Shown here: positions 1 through 31,842 of the stretch, in pieces
How positions within the stretch are numbered: the first letter of the stretch is position 1
Layout of the letters: every line of letters begins with the position of its first letter
From: Archivesica marissinica
Lineage: Eukaryota; Mollusca; Bivalvia; Venerida; Vesicomyidae
Direction of reading: 5' to 3'
Length of the DNA stretch: 64,000 nucleotides
Assembly (NCBI GenBank): GCA_014843695.1
Contig: CM026393.1
Span: forward strand, 2,512,615-2,576,614
Program-made: the position numbers and the translations under genes
The notes under the pieces: model-generated
The model's input: the letters and a program-made list of their open reading frames with translations, nothing else
Told to the model about the DNA's origin: nothing
Database searches by the model: none

Positions 1-432
1 TTCAATTGGTGGGTCAGTGGTTCTACCCGGATGCAATGTCAGGAGTGGCATTTATAAACTACTGTTTCAATTGGTGGGTCAGTGGTTCTACCCGGATGCA
101 AGAAACAATGTCAGGAGTGGCATTTATAAACTACTGTTTCAATTGGTGGGTCAGTGGTTCTACCCGGATGCAAGAAGCAATGTCAGGAGTGGCATTTATA
201 AACTACTGTTTCAATTGGTGGGTCAGTGGTTCTACCCGGATGCAAGAAGCAATGTCAGGAGTGGCATTTATAAACTACTGTTTCAATTGGTGGGTCAGTA
301 GTTCAACCAGGATGCAAGAAGCAATGTCAGGAGTGGCATTTATAAACTACTGTTTCAATTGGTGAGTCTGTGGTTCTACCCAGATGCCAGAAGCATTGTC
401 TGGAGTGGCATTTATAAACTACTGTTTCAATT
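1..432. repeat. 72-bp minisatellite (cut by the left edge)
   Basis: About six tandem copies of a 72-bp unit containing TTCAATTGGTGGGTCAGTGG and AGGAGTGGCATTTATAAACT. Copy starts at 66, 138 and 210 give the period. The first copy is 7 bp shorter and the last ones are diverged. 72 is a multiple of 3, so the array reads open in two + frames; these frames are not genes. Confidence 0.95.
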
Positions 433-650
433 ACTGTCCCAAACGCCTTTCAAATCCTTGGGGTTCGGTAATTTCTCTCCAAGTGGTGTACAGAAAAGTT
501 CCGCCTGACGCTGTTTATGTTGTTTATTGTCCTCGGTTTGTATTTCACTCATACCTGTCCTCAATTGACCTTTCTGCAAACGCTACTTAGGCACGCCCCC
601 CATAGTTACAGGTGCTCGCTGTAACCACGCGAGACAAGCTATCTAACAAA
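433..650. other. Flank of the 72-bp array, no gene recognised
   Basis: Unique sequence after the last diverged 72-bp copy. It is somewhat richer in G+C than its surroundings, and I see no coding signal beyond the short frame that follows. Confidence 0.5.
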
Positions 651-767
651 ATGGCGTCTAACGCAGACCTGCATCGAGTTAATCTAGATAAAATTCCGTC
701 GAATTTCTCGGTTTTATTTCACCCAGATAAGAATATCTCGTTGAAAGCAAGAAGGCAAGGGTTTTAG
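651..767 (+). CDS. Short 38-codon frame, possible first exon
   Basis: An ATG in good Kozak context (AACAAAATGGCG) opens a 38-codon frame that begins MASNADLHRVNLDKI and stops at 765-767. It is the best candidate upstream for a 5' exon of the Deltex gene. However, the only plausible donor inside it (CAAGG then GTTTTA, near 760) ends in phase 2, while the exon at 5157 needs a phase-1 partner, so a direct join breaks the frame. It may belong to something else or be chance. I recognise no domain. Confidence 0.15.
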   Translation: MASNADLHRVNLDKIPSNFSVLFHPDKNISLKARRQGF

Positions 768-1046
768 GTGAATTCAGGTGATTTCGTATAATCCCTTGTT
801 CGTCTAATGGTAGTTTCGTATACTAGTGCATTCGTATAATCACAGGTTCGTATTTTATATATATATAGTACTGCACTATACAGGCCCATTATAATAATGC
901 TATTATTAGCTATTTAGGTAAGTAGACACAATTATGAATGGGACTATGTAGCCGTGTGTTTGCCATACCAGGAGTGATTATCTATCTAGGTTTCAGGCCA
1001 CTAATCAAGATTAATTAAAGTGAATAGGGGAGAATAAATAAATCAT

Positions 1047-1151
1047 TCCGCATTTTCGATGATTCCAACGGTGGCATTTTTCGCAGCTAAGAGCATGCAT
1101 ACGGCTGGAAACGTGACGAGAGCAAAAAACGCATGGAAAAATAGACACCAT
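1047..1151 (-). pseudogene. PHD-like zinc-binding fragment
   Basis: The minus strand reads MVSIFPCVFC, then HALSCEKCHRWNHRKCG. The spacing Cys-x2-Cys, Cys-x2-Cys, Trp-x-His-x2-Cys looks like the first part of a PHD or PHD-like finger. Such fingers occur in nuclear proteins and near the N-terminus of some transposon-derived proteins in invertebrates. The second half of the finger is not seen, and I find no good splice donor after the Gly, so a decayed fragment is as likely as a real exon. It lies on the same strand as the SAP-like exon at 2.8 kb. Confidence 0.3.
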
Positions 1152-2640
1152 GGTTGTAATGAAATTGATGTGAAGAGCATGATATTTATACATGATGTAA
1201 GGGCTTGGACATATGGCACGGCTCAGCTCTAAAGCTGATAAAACATGGGCATACAAGCCAGCATCACAAATGTTTGAGCCGACCAATCAAGGTGTGAAAA
1301 ATAATATATATTCTCCAGTAATTGATTAATTTGTCAACAGCCCATCTCATAATAGACGTAGGTGTGAAGGTTATTTCTCTAAAGTACAGATATACGGATG
1401 AGGACGTGTTAAGTGTTCGTGGTAAATGCTTGCGCAGTCAACGGAAGAGTGAACAACCACATCGTGTCAACTTTGACATCAAAAGAAATGAAATATGCCA
1501 CCGTCTTGAGAGACTCGACCCTATGCCTCCTAGAAGACTCGAACATTAGGCCCAAAAACTGAACACCAGTACGTTCACTGAGCTAATATGGGAATCCCAC
1601 AGCTCTGCACATGCATGGGTACTATTACTACTATCTGATCCCTAGTCCACCATCCACGACAATATGTATGAACCACATGTATAATCACCACTATACTCAC
1701 ATATCTCTTGTGAACGGTAGATCTATTAATGCAGAATATATTTTTTCGAAATATTTTATTATGCATAAATAAATTAATTTCAACTTACTTGTGTGCAAAT
1801 ATATCTGTTTGCATTAATTTTGGATGTATTCAGCTGGTCGTTTGGTCGTTCACACAACTTAATCCACCTTAGACATGTTTTCCAGATTTGTCTTAGGTTT
1901 TGAAAATGGCACGAATTTAACGTCACCTATCAATCGATCTGGATATCTACATCACTGTCACACAGCCCGTAACTACATCTTTTCACCATTGTCAATGACA
2001 GACAGTATTAATTAATTTTAAATATTTTTCAAAAAATAATTTCAGATCACGATCACTCGTTATCAGATTTGATTAAAATGTTACTACATAACTCATTTAT
2101 CTAACAGAACGATAAAACAATGACTCGGTGTAGTAATCAATTATATAATTATGTGCACACATTTTATAATTGACCAATTAGCACAATCAGTGCTAAATTC
2201 CGATGTGAAATACTTTGATCTTGATAGCAGTGGCCCCTATCGGGTATTATAACTCGGCGGTCTCTGTGATGTACCGTTAGTGGGTAAGTTGTTGATTGCT
2301 CCCAATAAACAGTGTGACACGCTTAAATTTGATTGCTGTGTTTGTGAGAAAAGAATGACTATATGGGGTCAGTCGGTGTTTTTATAGATGCATTGTTTTT
2401 AAAGCAGCTGTCTGGTATTTTGTGGTTCATATACACACTTTTAGATTTGTCCAAGGATTTTGAAATGGGTTGAATTTAACGTCGATCACCAGGATATCGA
2501 CTAATTTTGTACTATAACTAACCCACACACCAAAGCTACACATTTTCAACATCATTAAAACAATTTTAAACCCGTATTTTCGATCAAATTCACGCCTTTT
2601 CAAATTTGTCTACTCGTTACTAGTGTGTCTAATATGCATT
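1152..2640. other. AT-rich spacer, no feature recognised
   Basis: Short open frames only, none with recognisable protein sequence. No tandem array or mobile element was recognised by eye. Confidence 0.4.
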
Positions 2641-2708
2641 GTTTGTCTAACAAGATGGCGGCGATAAACCGTTGCCGGGGGTGTGCGCGAATGGTGCGAT
2701 GCGATTGG

Positions 2709-2891
2709 CTAACGCCAGCTGTCAATCAAAATCGGCAGAAAGGTCAATTTAACTATTCCTTTAGCACGCTTGATTAATTCTGGCCTATTTCCTGACACAT
2801 GTGCACCTCTGTCTCTTAAAAACGACCTTAATTCACGCACAGTTTGCTTTTCAAAGTCGCACGGTTCAACGATTGCTTTGTTAGACGACAT
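2709..2891 (-). CDS. SAP-domain-like first exon
   Basis: A minus-strand frame starts at an ATG (2889-2891) and reads MSSNKAIVEPCDFEKQ, then ELRSFLRDRG, then SGNRPELIKRAKG (residues about 17-47). This matches the SAP fold pattern: two short helices with a Gly between them and a Leu-Ile-x-Arg end. SAP domains bind DNA, often at AT-rich sites, and occur in nuclear proteins and in invertebrate genes of mobile-element origin. The frame stops at 2709 with no clear domain after residue 48. If this is a first exon, a donor would be needed near the GGAATAGTTAAA stretch (about 2750), which is a weak site. The rest of the gene would lie to the left, where the PHD-like fragment is on the same strand. Confidence 0.45.
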   Translation of the reverse strand: MSSNKAIVEPCDFEKQTVRELRSFLRDRGAHVSGNRPELIKRAKGIVKLTFLPILIDSWR

Positions 2892-3077
2892 TTTGTACAG
2901 AAATTTCCACTCCGGAAGTAGATTTTAATCAATAACGATAACTCGCGAAGGGGAGTTAACAACTTATTGAACAGGACTATAGTCCTACAACTATCGCAAT
3001 ACTATCGCAATACTATTGCAATAGTATTTTAACTATCGCAATACTATCGCAATAGTAAAATTGACCCCAATAGTCAC

Positions 3078-4822
3078 CCCTAATATATAGTGTGTCATAT
3101 GGGTGTATATATAGTGTGTCATATGGATGTATATATAGTGTGTCATATGGATGTATATATAGTGTGTCATATGGGTGTATATATAGTGGATGTATATATA
3201 GTGTGTCATATGGATGTATATACAGTGTGTCATATGGATGTATATATAGTGTGTCATATGGGTGTATATATAGTGTGTCATATGGATGTATATATAGTGT
3301 GTCATATGGATGTATATATAGTGTGTCATATGGGTGTATATATAGTGTGTCATATGGGTGTATATATAGTGTATATGGGTGTATATATAGTGTGTCATAT
3401 GGATGTATATATAGTGTGTCATATGGATGTATATATAGTGTGTCATATGGATGTATATATAGTGTGTCATATGGATGTATATATAGTGTGTCATATGGGT
3501 GTATATATAGTGTGTCATATGGATGTATATATAGTGTGTCATATGGATGTATATATATATGGATGTATATATAGTGTGTCATATGGATGTATATATAGTG
3601 TGTCATATGGATGTATATATAGTGTGTCATATGGATGTATATATAGTGTGTCATATGGTGTATATATAGTGTGTCATATGGATGTATATATAGTGTGTCA
3701 TATGGATGTATATATATATGGATGTATATATAGTGTGTCATATGGATGTATATATAGTGTGTCATATGGATGTATATATAGTGTGTCATATGGATGTATA
3801 TATAGTGTGTCATATGGGTGTATATATAGTGTGTCATATGGATGTATATATAGTGTGTCATATGGATGTATATATAGTGTGTCATATGGATGTATATATA
3901 GTGTATATGGGTGTATATATAGTGGATGTATATATAGTGTGTCATATGGATGTATATATAGTGTATATGGATGTATATATAGTGTATATGGGTGTATATA
4001 TAGTGTGTCATATGGATGTATATATAGTGTGTCATATGGATGTATATATAGTGTGTCTATTAGGATGTATATATAGTGTGTCATATTGATGTATATATAG
4101 TGTGTCATATGGATGTATATATAGTATGTCATATGGATGTATATATAGTGTGTCATATGGATGTATATATAGTGGATGTATATATAGTGTGTCATATGGA
4201 TGTATATATAGTGTATATGGGTGTATATATAGTGGATGTATATATAGTGTGTCATATGGATGTATATATAGTGTATATGGGTGTATATATAGTGGATGTA
4301 TATATAGTGTGTCATATGGGTGTATATATAGTGTGTCATATGGATGTATATATAGTGTGTCATATGGATGTATATATAGTGTGTCATATGGATGTATATA
4401 TAGTGTGTTATATGGATGTATATATAGTGTGTTATATGGATGTATATATAGTGTGTTATATGGATGTATATATAGTGTGTTATATGGATGTATATATAGT
4501 GTGTTATATGGATGTATATATAGTGTGTTATATGGATGTATATATAGTGTGTCATATGGATGTATATATAGTGTGTCATATGGATGTATATATAGTGTAT
4601 ATGGATGTATATATAGTGTGTCATATGGATGTATATATAGTGTGTCATATGGATGTATATATAGTGTGTCATATGGATGTATATATAGTGTATATGGATG
4701 TATATATAGTGTGTCATATGGATGTATATATAGTGTGTTATATGGATGTATATATAGTCTATATGGATGTATATATAGCGTGTCATATGGGTGTATATAT
4801 AGTGTGTATGGATGTTTATACA
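3078..4822. repeat. 24-bp minisatellite with NdeI-type palindrome
   Basis: About 75 head-to-tail copies of a 24-bp unit, made of CATATGGATGTATATATAG followed by TGTGT. Shorter units of about 16 bp that lack the GTGTCATA part are interspersed, and GGA/GGG and TCATA/TTATA variants occur in blocks. Each full unit carries the palindrome CATATG. 24 is a multiple of 3, so both strands stay open for hundreds of codons; none of this is coding. Confidence 0.97.
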
Positions 4823-5019
4823 AATTTATTTTGGCTTGATTGCGAAACAAGTTCGTTCAACTTAAATAAATCACTCTCGAGACCTCATTCCTGATGGAAT
4901 CCATCGCCACGAGGGAGAGAAGAGGCAACGTGGAATTTAAATGCCTTGCCTAAGGACACAATCGTAACGGCTCCAGCGGGGCTCGAACTCCAGACCTTTC
5001 GCACCTGAAGCGAACGCTA
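4823..5019 (-). mobile_element. SINE-C (tRNA-headed), inserted in the 24-bp array
   Basis: Read on the minus strand, this is a 5'-truncated tRNA-derived head (box-B-like GTTCGAGCCCCGC), a body, and a tail ending in AAAATAAATTTGTATAAA. Immediately after it, at 5020-5044, one more 24-bp satellite unit appears, so the SINE landed inside the array. Other copies of the family are at 7905, 12190, 14515 and 41277. Confidence 0.85.
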
Positions 5020-5156
5020 TATAGTGTGTCATATGGGTGTATTTGCTATTTAAATATGTCGTAATTTGAATTTCCAAAATATCTATCAAGAACGTTCTCA
5101 ATTGTTTTCTATCAATATAAATATGTAGCTATACTATAATGGTAACTTACATTTAG

Positions 5157-25103
<19,947 letters not shown>

Positions 25104-25132
25104 ATTCAAACACGTGTTGATGACCGGTATAT

Positions 25133-25367
25133 TTAACCCATTCAACACCAAGTATTACTGAGTAACTGACATGGACTGGAGCATGATCATTTTAGACCAA
25201 TAAATTAATAAGAAAATTACATTTGGACCAGTTCATTTATCAAAATGGGTAATTTTGTCTGAAAATTGTAATATTACTGGGAAAAAGTGCAGATCCTGAT
25301 GAGACGGCTCATCTGGATCTACACTTGTTTAAGCCTACTTAGAGGTCTGCAGTGTTGAATGGGTTAA
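25133..25367 (+). mobile_element. piggyBac-like MITE, copy 3, in the Deltex 3' region
   Basis: Bounded by TTAACCCATTCAACACC and GTGTTGAATGGGTTAA, 30 bp after the stop codon, so probably within the 3' UTR. The inner palindrome lacks part of the GCTCGTCACGAGC arm seen in the other copies. Confidence 0.9.
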
Positions 25368-25758
25368 TGAGACTGGCCATACATATATTTTTATGAACAA
25401 TGTTAGGTGAAGTTGTATGACGGTAATATTCCTGTACACAAATCTAAGTTGCAAGTGTTCTGTTTTATATGACAGCAATTTTAATATAATATGCTAACAG
25501 TGATGTACGCACATTATTTTCATTGCTATTAAAATGTTGTTATGCAGAAACTGATCTAGGTAAAGAGGTGAACGAAAAGAAGACTACTAAACCTAGTCAG
25601 GATAGGATTATATACTAGTATATGTAGATATTTCAACAATGTTCAAGTAGAGCTGTATTATCAATGTTAAAAAGTTTGCATTTTGTTACTGCACAGTGAG
25701 TGTAATACTTGTTGTTGTTTTTTGTGACAATCAGTTTGAACAGGATTATAACTTTTAA
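25368..25758. other. Downstream of the Deltex gene
   Basis: AT-rich; no gene or element recognised. It probably holds the 3' UTR end. Confidence 0.4.
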
Positions 25759-26452
25759 GTGTATGTCGCAAAACTGTTGTATGTCGCAAAACTGTTGTAT
25801 GTCGCAAAACTATTGTATATTCTAAAACTATTGTATATTCCAAAACTATTGTATATTCCCAAAACTATTGTTTATTCCAAAACTATTGTTTATTCCAAAA
25901 CTATTGTATATTCCCAAAACTATTGTTTATTCCAAAACTATTGTATATTCCCAAAACTATTGTTTATTCCAAAACTATTGTTTATTCCAAAACTGTATAT
26001 AAACTATTGTTTATTCCCAAAACTATTGTATATTCCCAAAACTATTGTTTATTCCCAAAACTATTGTTTATTCCAAAACTATTGTATATTCCCAAAACTA
26101 TTGTTTATTCCAAAACTATTGTATATTCCCAAAACTATTGTTTATTCCCAAAACTATTGTTTCTTCCAAAACTGGAATAAACTATTGTTTATTCCCAAAA
26201 CTATTGTTTATTCCAAAACTATTGTTTATTCCCAAAACTATTGTTTATTCCAAAACTATTGTTTATTCCCAAAACTATTGTTTATTCCAAAACTATTGTA
26301 TATTCCCAAAACTATTGTTTATTCCCAAAACTATTGTTTCTTCCAAAACTGGAATAAACTATTGTTTATTCCCAAAACTATTGTTTATTCCCAAAACTAT
26401 TGTTATTCCAAACTATTGTGTGTGTGTATGTGTGCGTGCGTGCGTGTGTGCG
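25759..26452. repeat. 18/19-bp satellite followed by a TG/CG microsatellite
   Basis: About 33 units of AAAACTATTGTTTATTCC (18 bp) or with one extra C (19 bp). The first few units read TATGTCGCAAAACTGTTG. At 26418-26452 it turns into a TGTG/CGTG simple repeat. Confidence 0.95.
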
Positions 26453-26846
26453 TCATTATACAATAATTATTACAAAATTGACTATGCTTATATTCAAGTA
26501 TACGGGTATATTGTGACACGGACACGATTAACACTCCCAAGTTATCATGAACATTTCCTATTAATTATAGGATAGTAATTTGTTAGCGCATGTGTATTTA
26601 AGGAAACAGTCAAGCTATATTACTTTCTATTACCTGGTTACCTACTCATAGCAAGCTTGAAGTTTAGAATAACCAATCGTTGTCCATTGGCCTGTGCAAC
26701 ACGATATATATAACATGCTTCTGAACTTGAGGTAATAAATATATTACACATCTTTATAGACTTAGTACTTTGTAAACCATAATATAGTTAATACAGACAT
26801 ATAAAGGCTAGACGATCATCGGTGTAAATGCTTAGAGCATATTTTT

Positions 26847-27128
26847 GTGTGTGTTTTACGTTTATTTATCGTCGCTACCGGTTGCCCATATGACGTCTCC
26901 TGAAGAGATGTTAGATTTTTGGAGGATAGTGCAATGATACAGACAGAGACTCATTCCAGAATCTTCTCTGGTTCTTTTACGTGCATTGTGTACAGCACTG
27001 ACACAAGATCTCGGCTTAAAGTCGCATCTGAAAGACTGTTCATTTTATTATGGTCAGACGGGGGATCGAACCTGCGATCCCTGGATTACCAGTCCAGCGT
27101 GTTAACCACTGGGCTACAGATCCGTCTG
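26847..27128 (-). mobile_element. SINE-B
   Basis: Minus-strand head CAGACGGATCTGTAGCCCAG and box B GCAGGTTCGATCC. The body and 3' end ACGATAAATAAACGTAAAAC match copy 8543. Confidence 0.9.
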
Positions 27129-27164
27129 ACACATGTCACATAGAATTGTTTTATATGTCGAAAT

Positions 27165-27312
27165 AACGGCCAGCTGTCCGATTAATGCAGTTGTTAGTAT
27201 GCTATCGCTTCTCACCAATGCCACTCGGGTTCGCTCCTCGGATCGGTATGTGAGATGATTAATATAAGTTGTTAAAGCTTATTTCACAATCGTTGTAAAA
27301 TAAATAAAGTTT
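27165..27312 (+). mobile_element. SINE-A, internally shortened
   Basis: Head GTCCGATTAATGCAGTTGTT and box B CGGGTTCGCTCC pass directly into the tail AATATAAGTTGTTAAAGC and GTAAAATAAATAAAGTTT; the middle is missing. Confidence 0.8.
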
Positions 27313-28057
27313 ATGCATTTATTTATACATAATGATATAGCTATCACGACGATGACGATGATGATGATGATGTATGTAAAACCAGACCAGATCGGACCGT
27401 AGTGCCGCCTGACCGTTATGTCTAATAATATTTTTGTGTGGCAGAGGGAATTGTATTTGGGGAGTAATTGTACAATTATTAACATGGAAAATAGTCAGTC
27501 TGATAGCCGGATATAGCATGCAAGGCCCGCCAGGGTGTGTGTAAGCTTAACACTTTGTCAGTATTTACTATGTCACTTGCCACCAGGTCTTGCGAATATT
27601 ATGGCTATAGCAATGTTGCCCATATAAAAAAAAATACACAACTATCCAGTTGTTATTGGTGGAGGAAGACCCAGGTTAAAATATCACAAACAGTATTTCA
27701 GCAGCGTACTGGCACCTGCATAGAACCACCTACCTTCCACACGCCAGCTGGATTGCTGTCTCACGTGAAATAATTCGACACGTCCAAATTAATAGGATTC
27801 GAATTAACAGTAGTAAATGACAATGGCTAGTGATTTGAAGTAAACCGCTTGCAGTAACTTATCCACAGACAATTGATGAATGGTCCATTAGCATCTTTAT
27901 CATTTAGGGAATGCTAAAAATTTGTAAAATATTTGACATACAATTACATACCACCCATACACATCGCAGCACTTTATATGCAAACATTAACACCGCCCGC
28001 CCCAGCACTATCCAGTATGGCTGGGTTTTTGGGAGGGGTCTAAGTTTGCATGTAAAA
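27313..28057. other. Spacer, nothing recognised
   Basis: Includes a short GATGATGAT run at 27352-27372; otherwise no recognisable feature. Confidence 0.4.
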
Positions 28058-28386
28058 TGCTGTATTGTGTTTACAACTTGAATGGGGACACTGACAGGCG
28101 TATTGTGTTTACAACTTGAATGGGGACACTGACAGGCGTATTGTGTTTACAACTTGAATGGGGACACTGACAGGCGTATTGTGTTTACAAAAACACACAC
28201 TGTTTACAATTGAATGGGGACACTGACAGGCGTATTGTGTTTACAACTTGAATGGGGACACTGACAGGCGTATTGTGTTTACAACTTGAATGGGGACACT
28301 GACAGGCGTATTGTGTTTACAACTTGAATGGGGACACTGACAGGCGTATTGTGTTTACAACTTGAATGGGGACACTGACAGGCAAC
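28058..28386. repeat. 38-bp minisatellite
   Basis: About eight units of GTATTGTGTTTACAACTTGA followed by ATGGGGACACTGACAGGC, one of them disrupted by AAAACACACACTG (near 28189). Confidence 0.95.
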
Positions 28387-29029
28387 ACTTTGATTTTATT
28401 TGATGCATATGTTTTATTCCACGTTATGCTGCCGAACAAACTATTCTGAATTTCTGATAATGACTAGCAGGTTCTTATCGGTTTATCTTTGACACACTCC
28501 ATCCCAATCGAACCCACCCAAAAATATAGAAACAATGTGGAATTAAGAGTCTTGCATAAGAACTCGATCGTGGCTGTCGAACATGCTACAACATACTAGC
28601 ATTCCTAAAAAGGTGTGTAACACAGATGATTTTAACAAAAAACAAATCTGTTTTTACTGTCAAAAGTTGACACGAGTATATCGAGTGAACACATGCAACC
28701 ATACTATGCAAGCATTGTCTTAGTTCCACTGTATGCATATACAGACAATTTGTTGTACAGTATCGAGTTGCATAGGTGTGTTGGTATAAGGATCTACAGA
28801 TAATACAGGGGCACGACTGTTTATTTATTGGGAATGAATGACAACAGAAATAGCGCAACTTACAATACATTATATAATAATAAAATATTGACTACTAATT
28901 TCACTGATGATCAGTCGTTGACAAATGTAGCACTGCAGCATATCCACTCTGTTTATCTGTTAAAGAAACAAAAATCAGATTATATTTCTAATTAAACAGT
29001 ATCGTTCGTGTCGGGTTAAAAGCTCCCAT
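28387..29029. other. Spacer, nothing recognised
   Basis: No coding or repeat structure that I can support. Confidence 0.4.
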
Positions 29030-29262
29030 GAGCTGTCCAATTAGTACAGTGGTTAGCAAGCTTGCATCTCACCAATGCAACCCATGTTCAATCCTCGGAC
29101 CGGGAAATATGCGAGATGGTACTGTTGTCGCCAAGTCGAACAGGTACACTTGATGGGTTTTCTCCGGTTTCCTCCCACATGAATGACCACATATACGCTT
29201 TCATACGCCCAAACAATAAAGCTTGATTAGTAATTGTTGTAAAATAAATATAAAGTTTTAAA
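29030..29262 (+). mobile_element. SINE-A
   Basis: Head GTCCAATTAGTACAGTGGTT, box-B-like ATGTTCAATCCTCG, body GTTTTCTCCGGTTTCCTCCC and tail TTGTAAAATAAATATAAAG. Same family as 7255. Confidence 0.88.
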
Positions 29263-29577
29263 AAAGCTCTATAGATGCAGACAATATTTCTCTTTGAACA
29301 TTTTATTAAAAGTCTATTCAATAGATAAACTAATACTTGTTTCTAAGAAAATGTCAGTGTGGCCATAATTGCAACCAGCTCATACAGTTGATCCAGGTCT
29401 ACACTACCGTCTACTCATTAGAGACTGAACTTTCCGACTACAGTTCATGCCCTGTTAAGACCACACATACACACACTACAGCTGGATCTACCCTGATGAT
29501 GGCATACGAATGTGGAGCTGACTACAAGATGTGTGGTACTTGTCACAATAACTAGCCTTACAGGTAACAATAATTAC

Positions 29578-29645
29578 AGACGGATATGTAGTCCAGTGGT
29601 AACACGCTGGACTGGTAATCCAACGATTGCAGGTTCGATATACTC
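29578..29645 (+). mobile_element. SINE-B head only
   Basis: CAGACGGATATGTAGTCCAG to GCAGGTTCGATA, ending abruptly; a full copy begins about 30 bp later. Confidence 0.8.
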
Positions 29646-29669
29646 AATATAAATATATTTATGGGGAGG

Positions 29670-29957
29670 GGACGACGGATCAGTAGTCCAGTGGTAACAC
29701 GCTGGACTGGTAATCCAGGGATCGCAGTCGATCCCCCGTCTGACCCTAATAAAATTAACAGTTTCAGATGGGACGTTAAGCCGAGGTCTCGTGTCAGTGC
29801 TTTACACCGTGCACGTAAAAGAACCAGAGGAGACTCTGGAATGGGTATCTGTCTGTATCATTGCACTATTCTCCAACATCTAAAATGACTAATCTCTCCA
29901 GGAGGCGTCGCTCATATGAGCAACCGGTAGCGACGATAAATAAACGTAAAACACACA
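29670..29957 (+). mobile_element. SINE-B, full length
   Basis: Head GACGGATCAGTAGTCCAGTG, body CCAGAGGAGACTCTGGAATG and 3' end GCGACGATAAATAAACGTAA. With the preceding head it makes a dimeric arrangement. Confidence 0.9.
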
Positions 29958-30069
29958 CAAATAATAGCAAATATTTCATCTAATAAACACATGTTGTATA
30001 TGACGTTTGTTGATATAGAAATTTAAAAAAAGAGTTTATTTTACGTTGCTGCTGGTTGCCCATTTGAGC

Positions 30070-30243
30070 GATGACCAATTTACCTAACAATGCCTTTCCT
30101 GTGCAGGCTCTAGCGGTTGACATGTACTTGGTGCAGCAACCTCCGTAAGAAACTGCAAACTTTTTCATATACACATATGACCACCACCAGTGCTGATAGG
30201 TTACAGTGGTATACAAGTCGGCGACCACTCGACCACGGATGAG
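30070..30243 (-). mobile_element. SINE-D (tRNA-headed), shortened
   Basis: Minus-strand GTGGTCGAGTGGTCGCCGAC, then TATACCACTGTAACCTATCA and GTTTCTTACGGAGGTTGCTG match the SINE-D copies at 47231 and 49289. The box-B part is missing. Confidence 0.8.
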
Positions 30244-30262
30244 GACCATAGCAAAATAATAT

Positions 30263-30368
30263 GTAAATAGGGTCAACAGCTAGGCTTAATACAACGCGTG
30301 AATCCTGAGTAACAAGAGGTACTCAGGATTCACGCGTTGTATTAAGCCTAGCTGTTGACCCTATTTAC
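30263..30368. repeat. Perfect 49-bp inverted repeat
   Basis: The left arm 30263-30311 begins GTAAATAGGGTCAACAGCTA. It is the exact inverse complement of 30320-30368, with an 8-base loop ACAAGAGG. It would form an uninterrupted 49-bp hairpin. Confidence 0.97.
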
Positions 30369-30746
30369 ACAAACTGTTATATCACACGTGTGCCATTGCA
30401 TATTTATATGTAGACTAATCCGATTTAAATTATCTCTATGCACCAGTATCACGCGTTTTGCATAGACTCCAATCATAAACAAACATCAACTCTGAACGTT
30501 ATAAGAAATCTTACTTTCACGTTTGAGAGTTTGTAGTCTAGACCGCAAAAACACGGAAAGTTCGTGTTCTGGAGAATTTGTAGTAGCAATGCTATTTATT
30601 CGTAAATCATGCTGTTTTTGCTTTCTGCGATGTAATGTCATTTTAGAAGAAATGTGCTTCAAAGCAGAAATTAATTGTATTGTAATCTGTGTAAATAGCA
30701 TTGATAGTATGTCTAATCAGTCACCCCTCGTGTCAGTGTTCGTTTT

Positions 30747-31044
30747 GTTTTTTTACTTTTATTTATCGTCGCTACCGGTTGCCCATATGAGCGACGCCTC
30801 CTGAAGAGATTAGTTATTTTAGATTTTGGAGGATATGAATATGAAATGATGATACAGACAGAGACCAATTCCAGAATCTCCTCTGGTTCATTTACTTGCA
30901 CGGTGTAAAGCACCAACACGAGACCTCGGTTTAACGTCCCATCTGAAAGACTGTTAATTTTATTAGGGTCAGACGGGGGATCGAACCTGCGATCCCTGGA
31001 TTACCAGTCCAGCGTGTTACCACTGGACTACAGATCCGTCTGTT
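30747..31044 (-). mobile_element. SINE-B with target duplication
   Basis: Minus-strand head CAGACGGATCTGTAGTCCAG and body as in copy 8543. AGTGTTCGTTTT is repeated exactly at 30735-30746 and 31045-31056, marking the insertion. Confidence 0.93.
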
Positions 31045-31329
31045 AGTGTTCGTTTTTACTTATAACATGTATTATATATGTGTAGTCATTTATAGCACAT
31101 GTCACTATAATTATCTATCTGTGATAACTATCATTAATAATCGTAAACGGATTAGTTTGACACTAGAATCGATACTTCAAATTGATTATGAAGTGGGTTG
31201 GGAAACACTTACTGACAGAAGAGGGAAACACAAGCTTGTCCTTTATAAAATAAAACATAATATTGTCCCATCTTATATGGCCAATCCTTGCGGTATAATG
31301 TTAGAAAGTCTGATGATCTGTTAACAATA

Positions 31330-31837
31330 CATAGTTCCCACGGCAGTCAAAAACACTGATAAGATCTTATCTTGGCAGCCATTTTGACTGGCAAGTTTTA
31401 TTAACGGCAATTTCATGATTTTACTAGTAATTCTTTAATTACAATAACTATTAATTTTGGTTTCTAATATAAAATTTGGTATGATTTTAAAGGTATTGAA
31501 ATGTAATTTTTAAATATTAATTTATTTTTTGACAATGATGTATGGATTATAAATTATAAGAACTTACTTGCACCTATTTTTGAAAGTCTATTTTCAGTGT
31601 TGAAATATTAATATACAGGTAAATTATTATTTATTCATTATTGAAATGATACAAAAAATATGTCCATTGAGAATTGAGATTTTCCAACAATGTATGAACC
31701 ATGGTGATGGGATGAAAAATAAATAGTTTATGAAGAAAACAAAATTACGCTACTACATATTATATATAATATCTGATCAACTTTGTCATTCAAAATGGCA
31801 GCCACAGTAGGAATGATGACGTCACATGGGAACTATG
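31330..31837. mobile_element. TA-target DNA element in the LINE
   Basis: The ends CATAGTTCCCACGGCAG and the inverse GTCACATGGGAACTATG share a 10-bp inverted end and are flanked by TA on each side (31328-31329 and 31838-31839). The interior is about 500 bp, AT-rich and non-coding. Confidence 0.8.
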
Positions 31838-31842
31838 TATAC

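Noticed and set aside
6..365. 119-codon frame at the left edge
   Set aside because: It is the 72-bp repeat read in frame.
651..767. Direct join of the 38-codon frame to the exon at 5157
   Set aside because: Splice phases do not match, and no intermediate exon was found.
3013..4894. Long frames on both strands in the 24-bp array
   Set aside because: The unit length is a multiple of three and happens to lack stops; several overlapping frames are equally open.
25759..26575. 235- and 176-codon frames
   Set aside because: They are the 18/19-bp repeat read in shifting frames.
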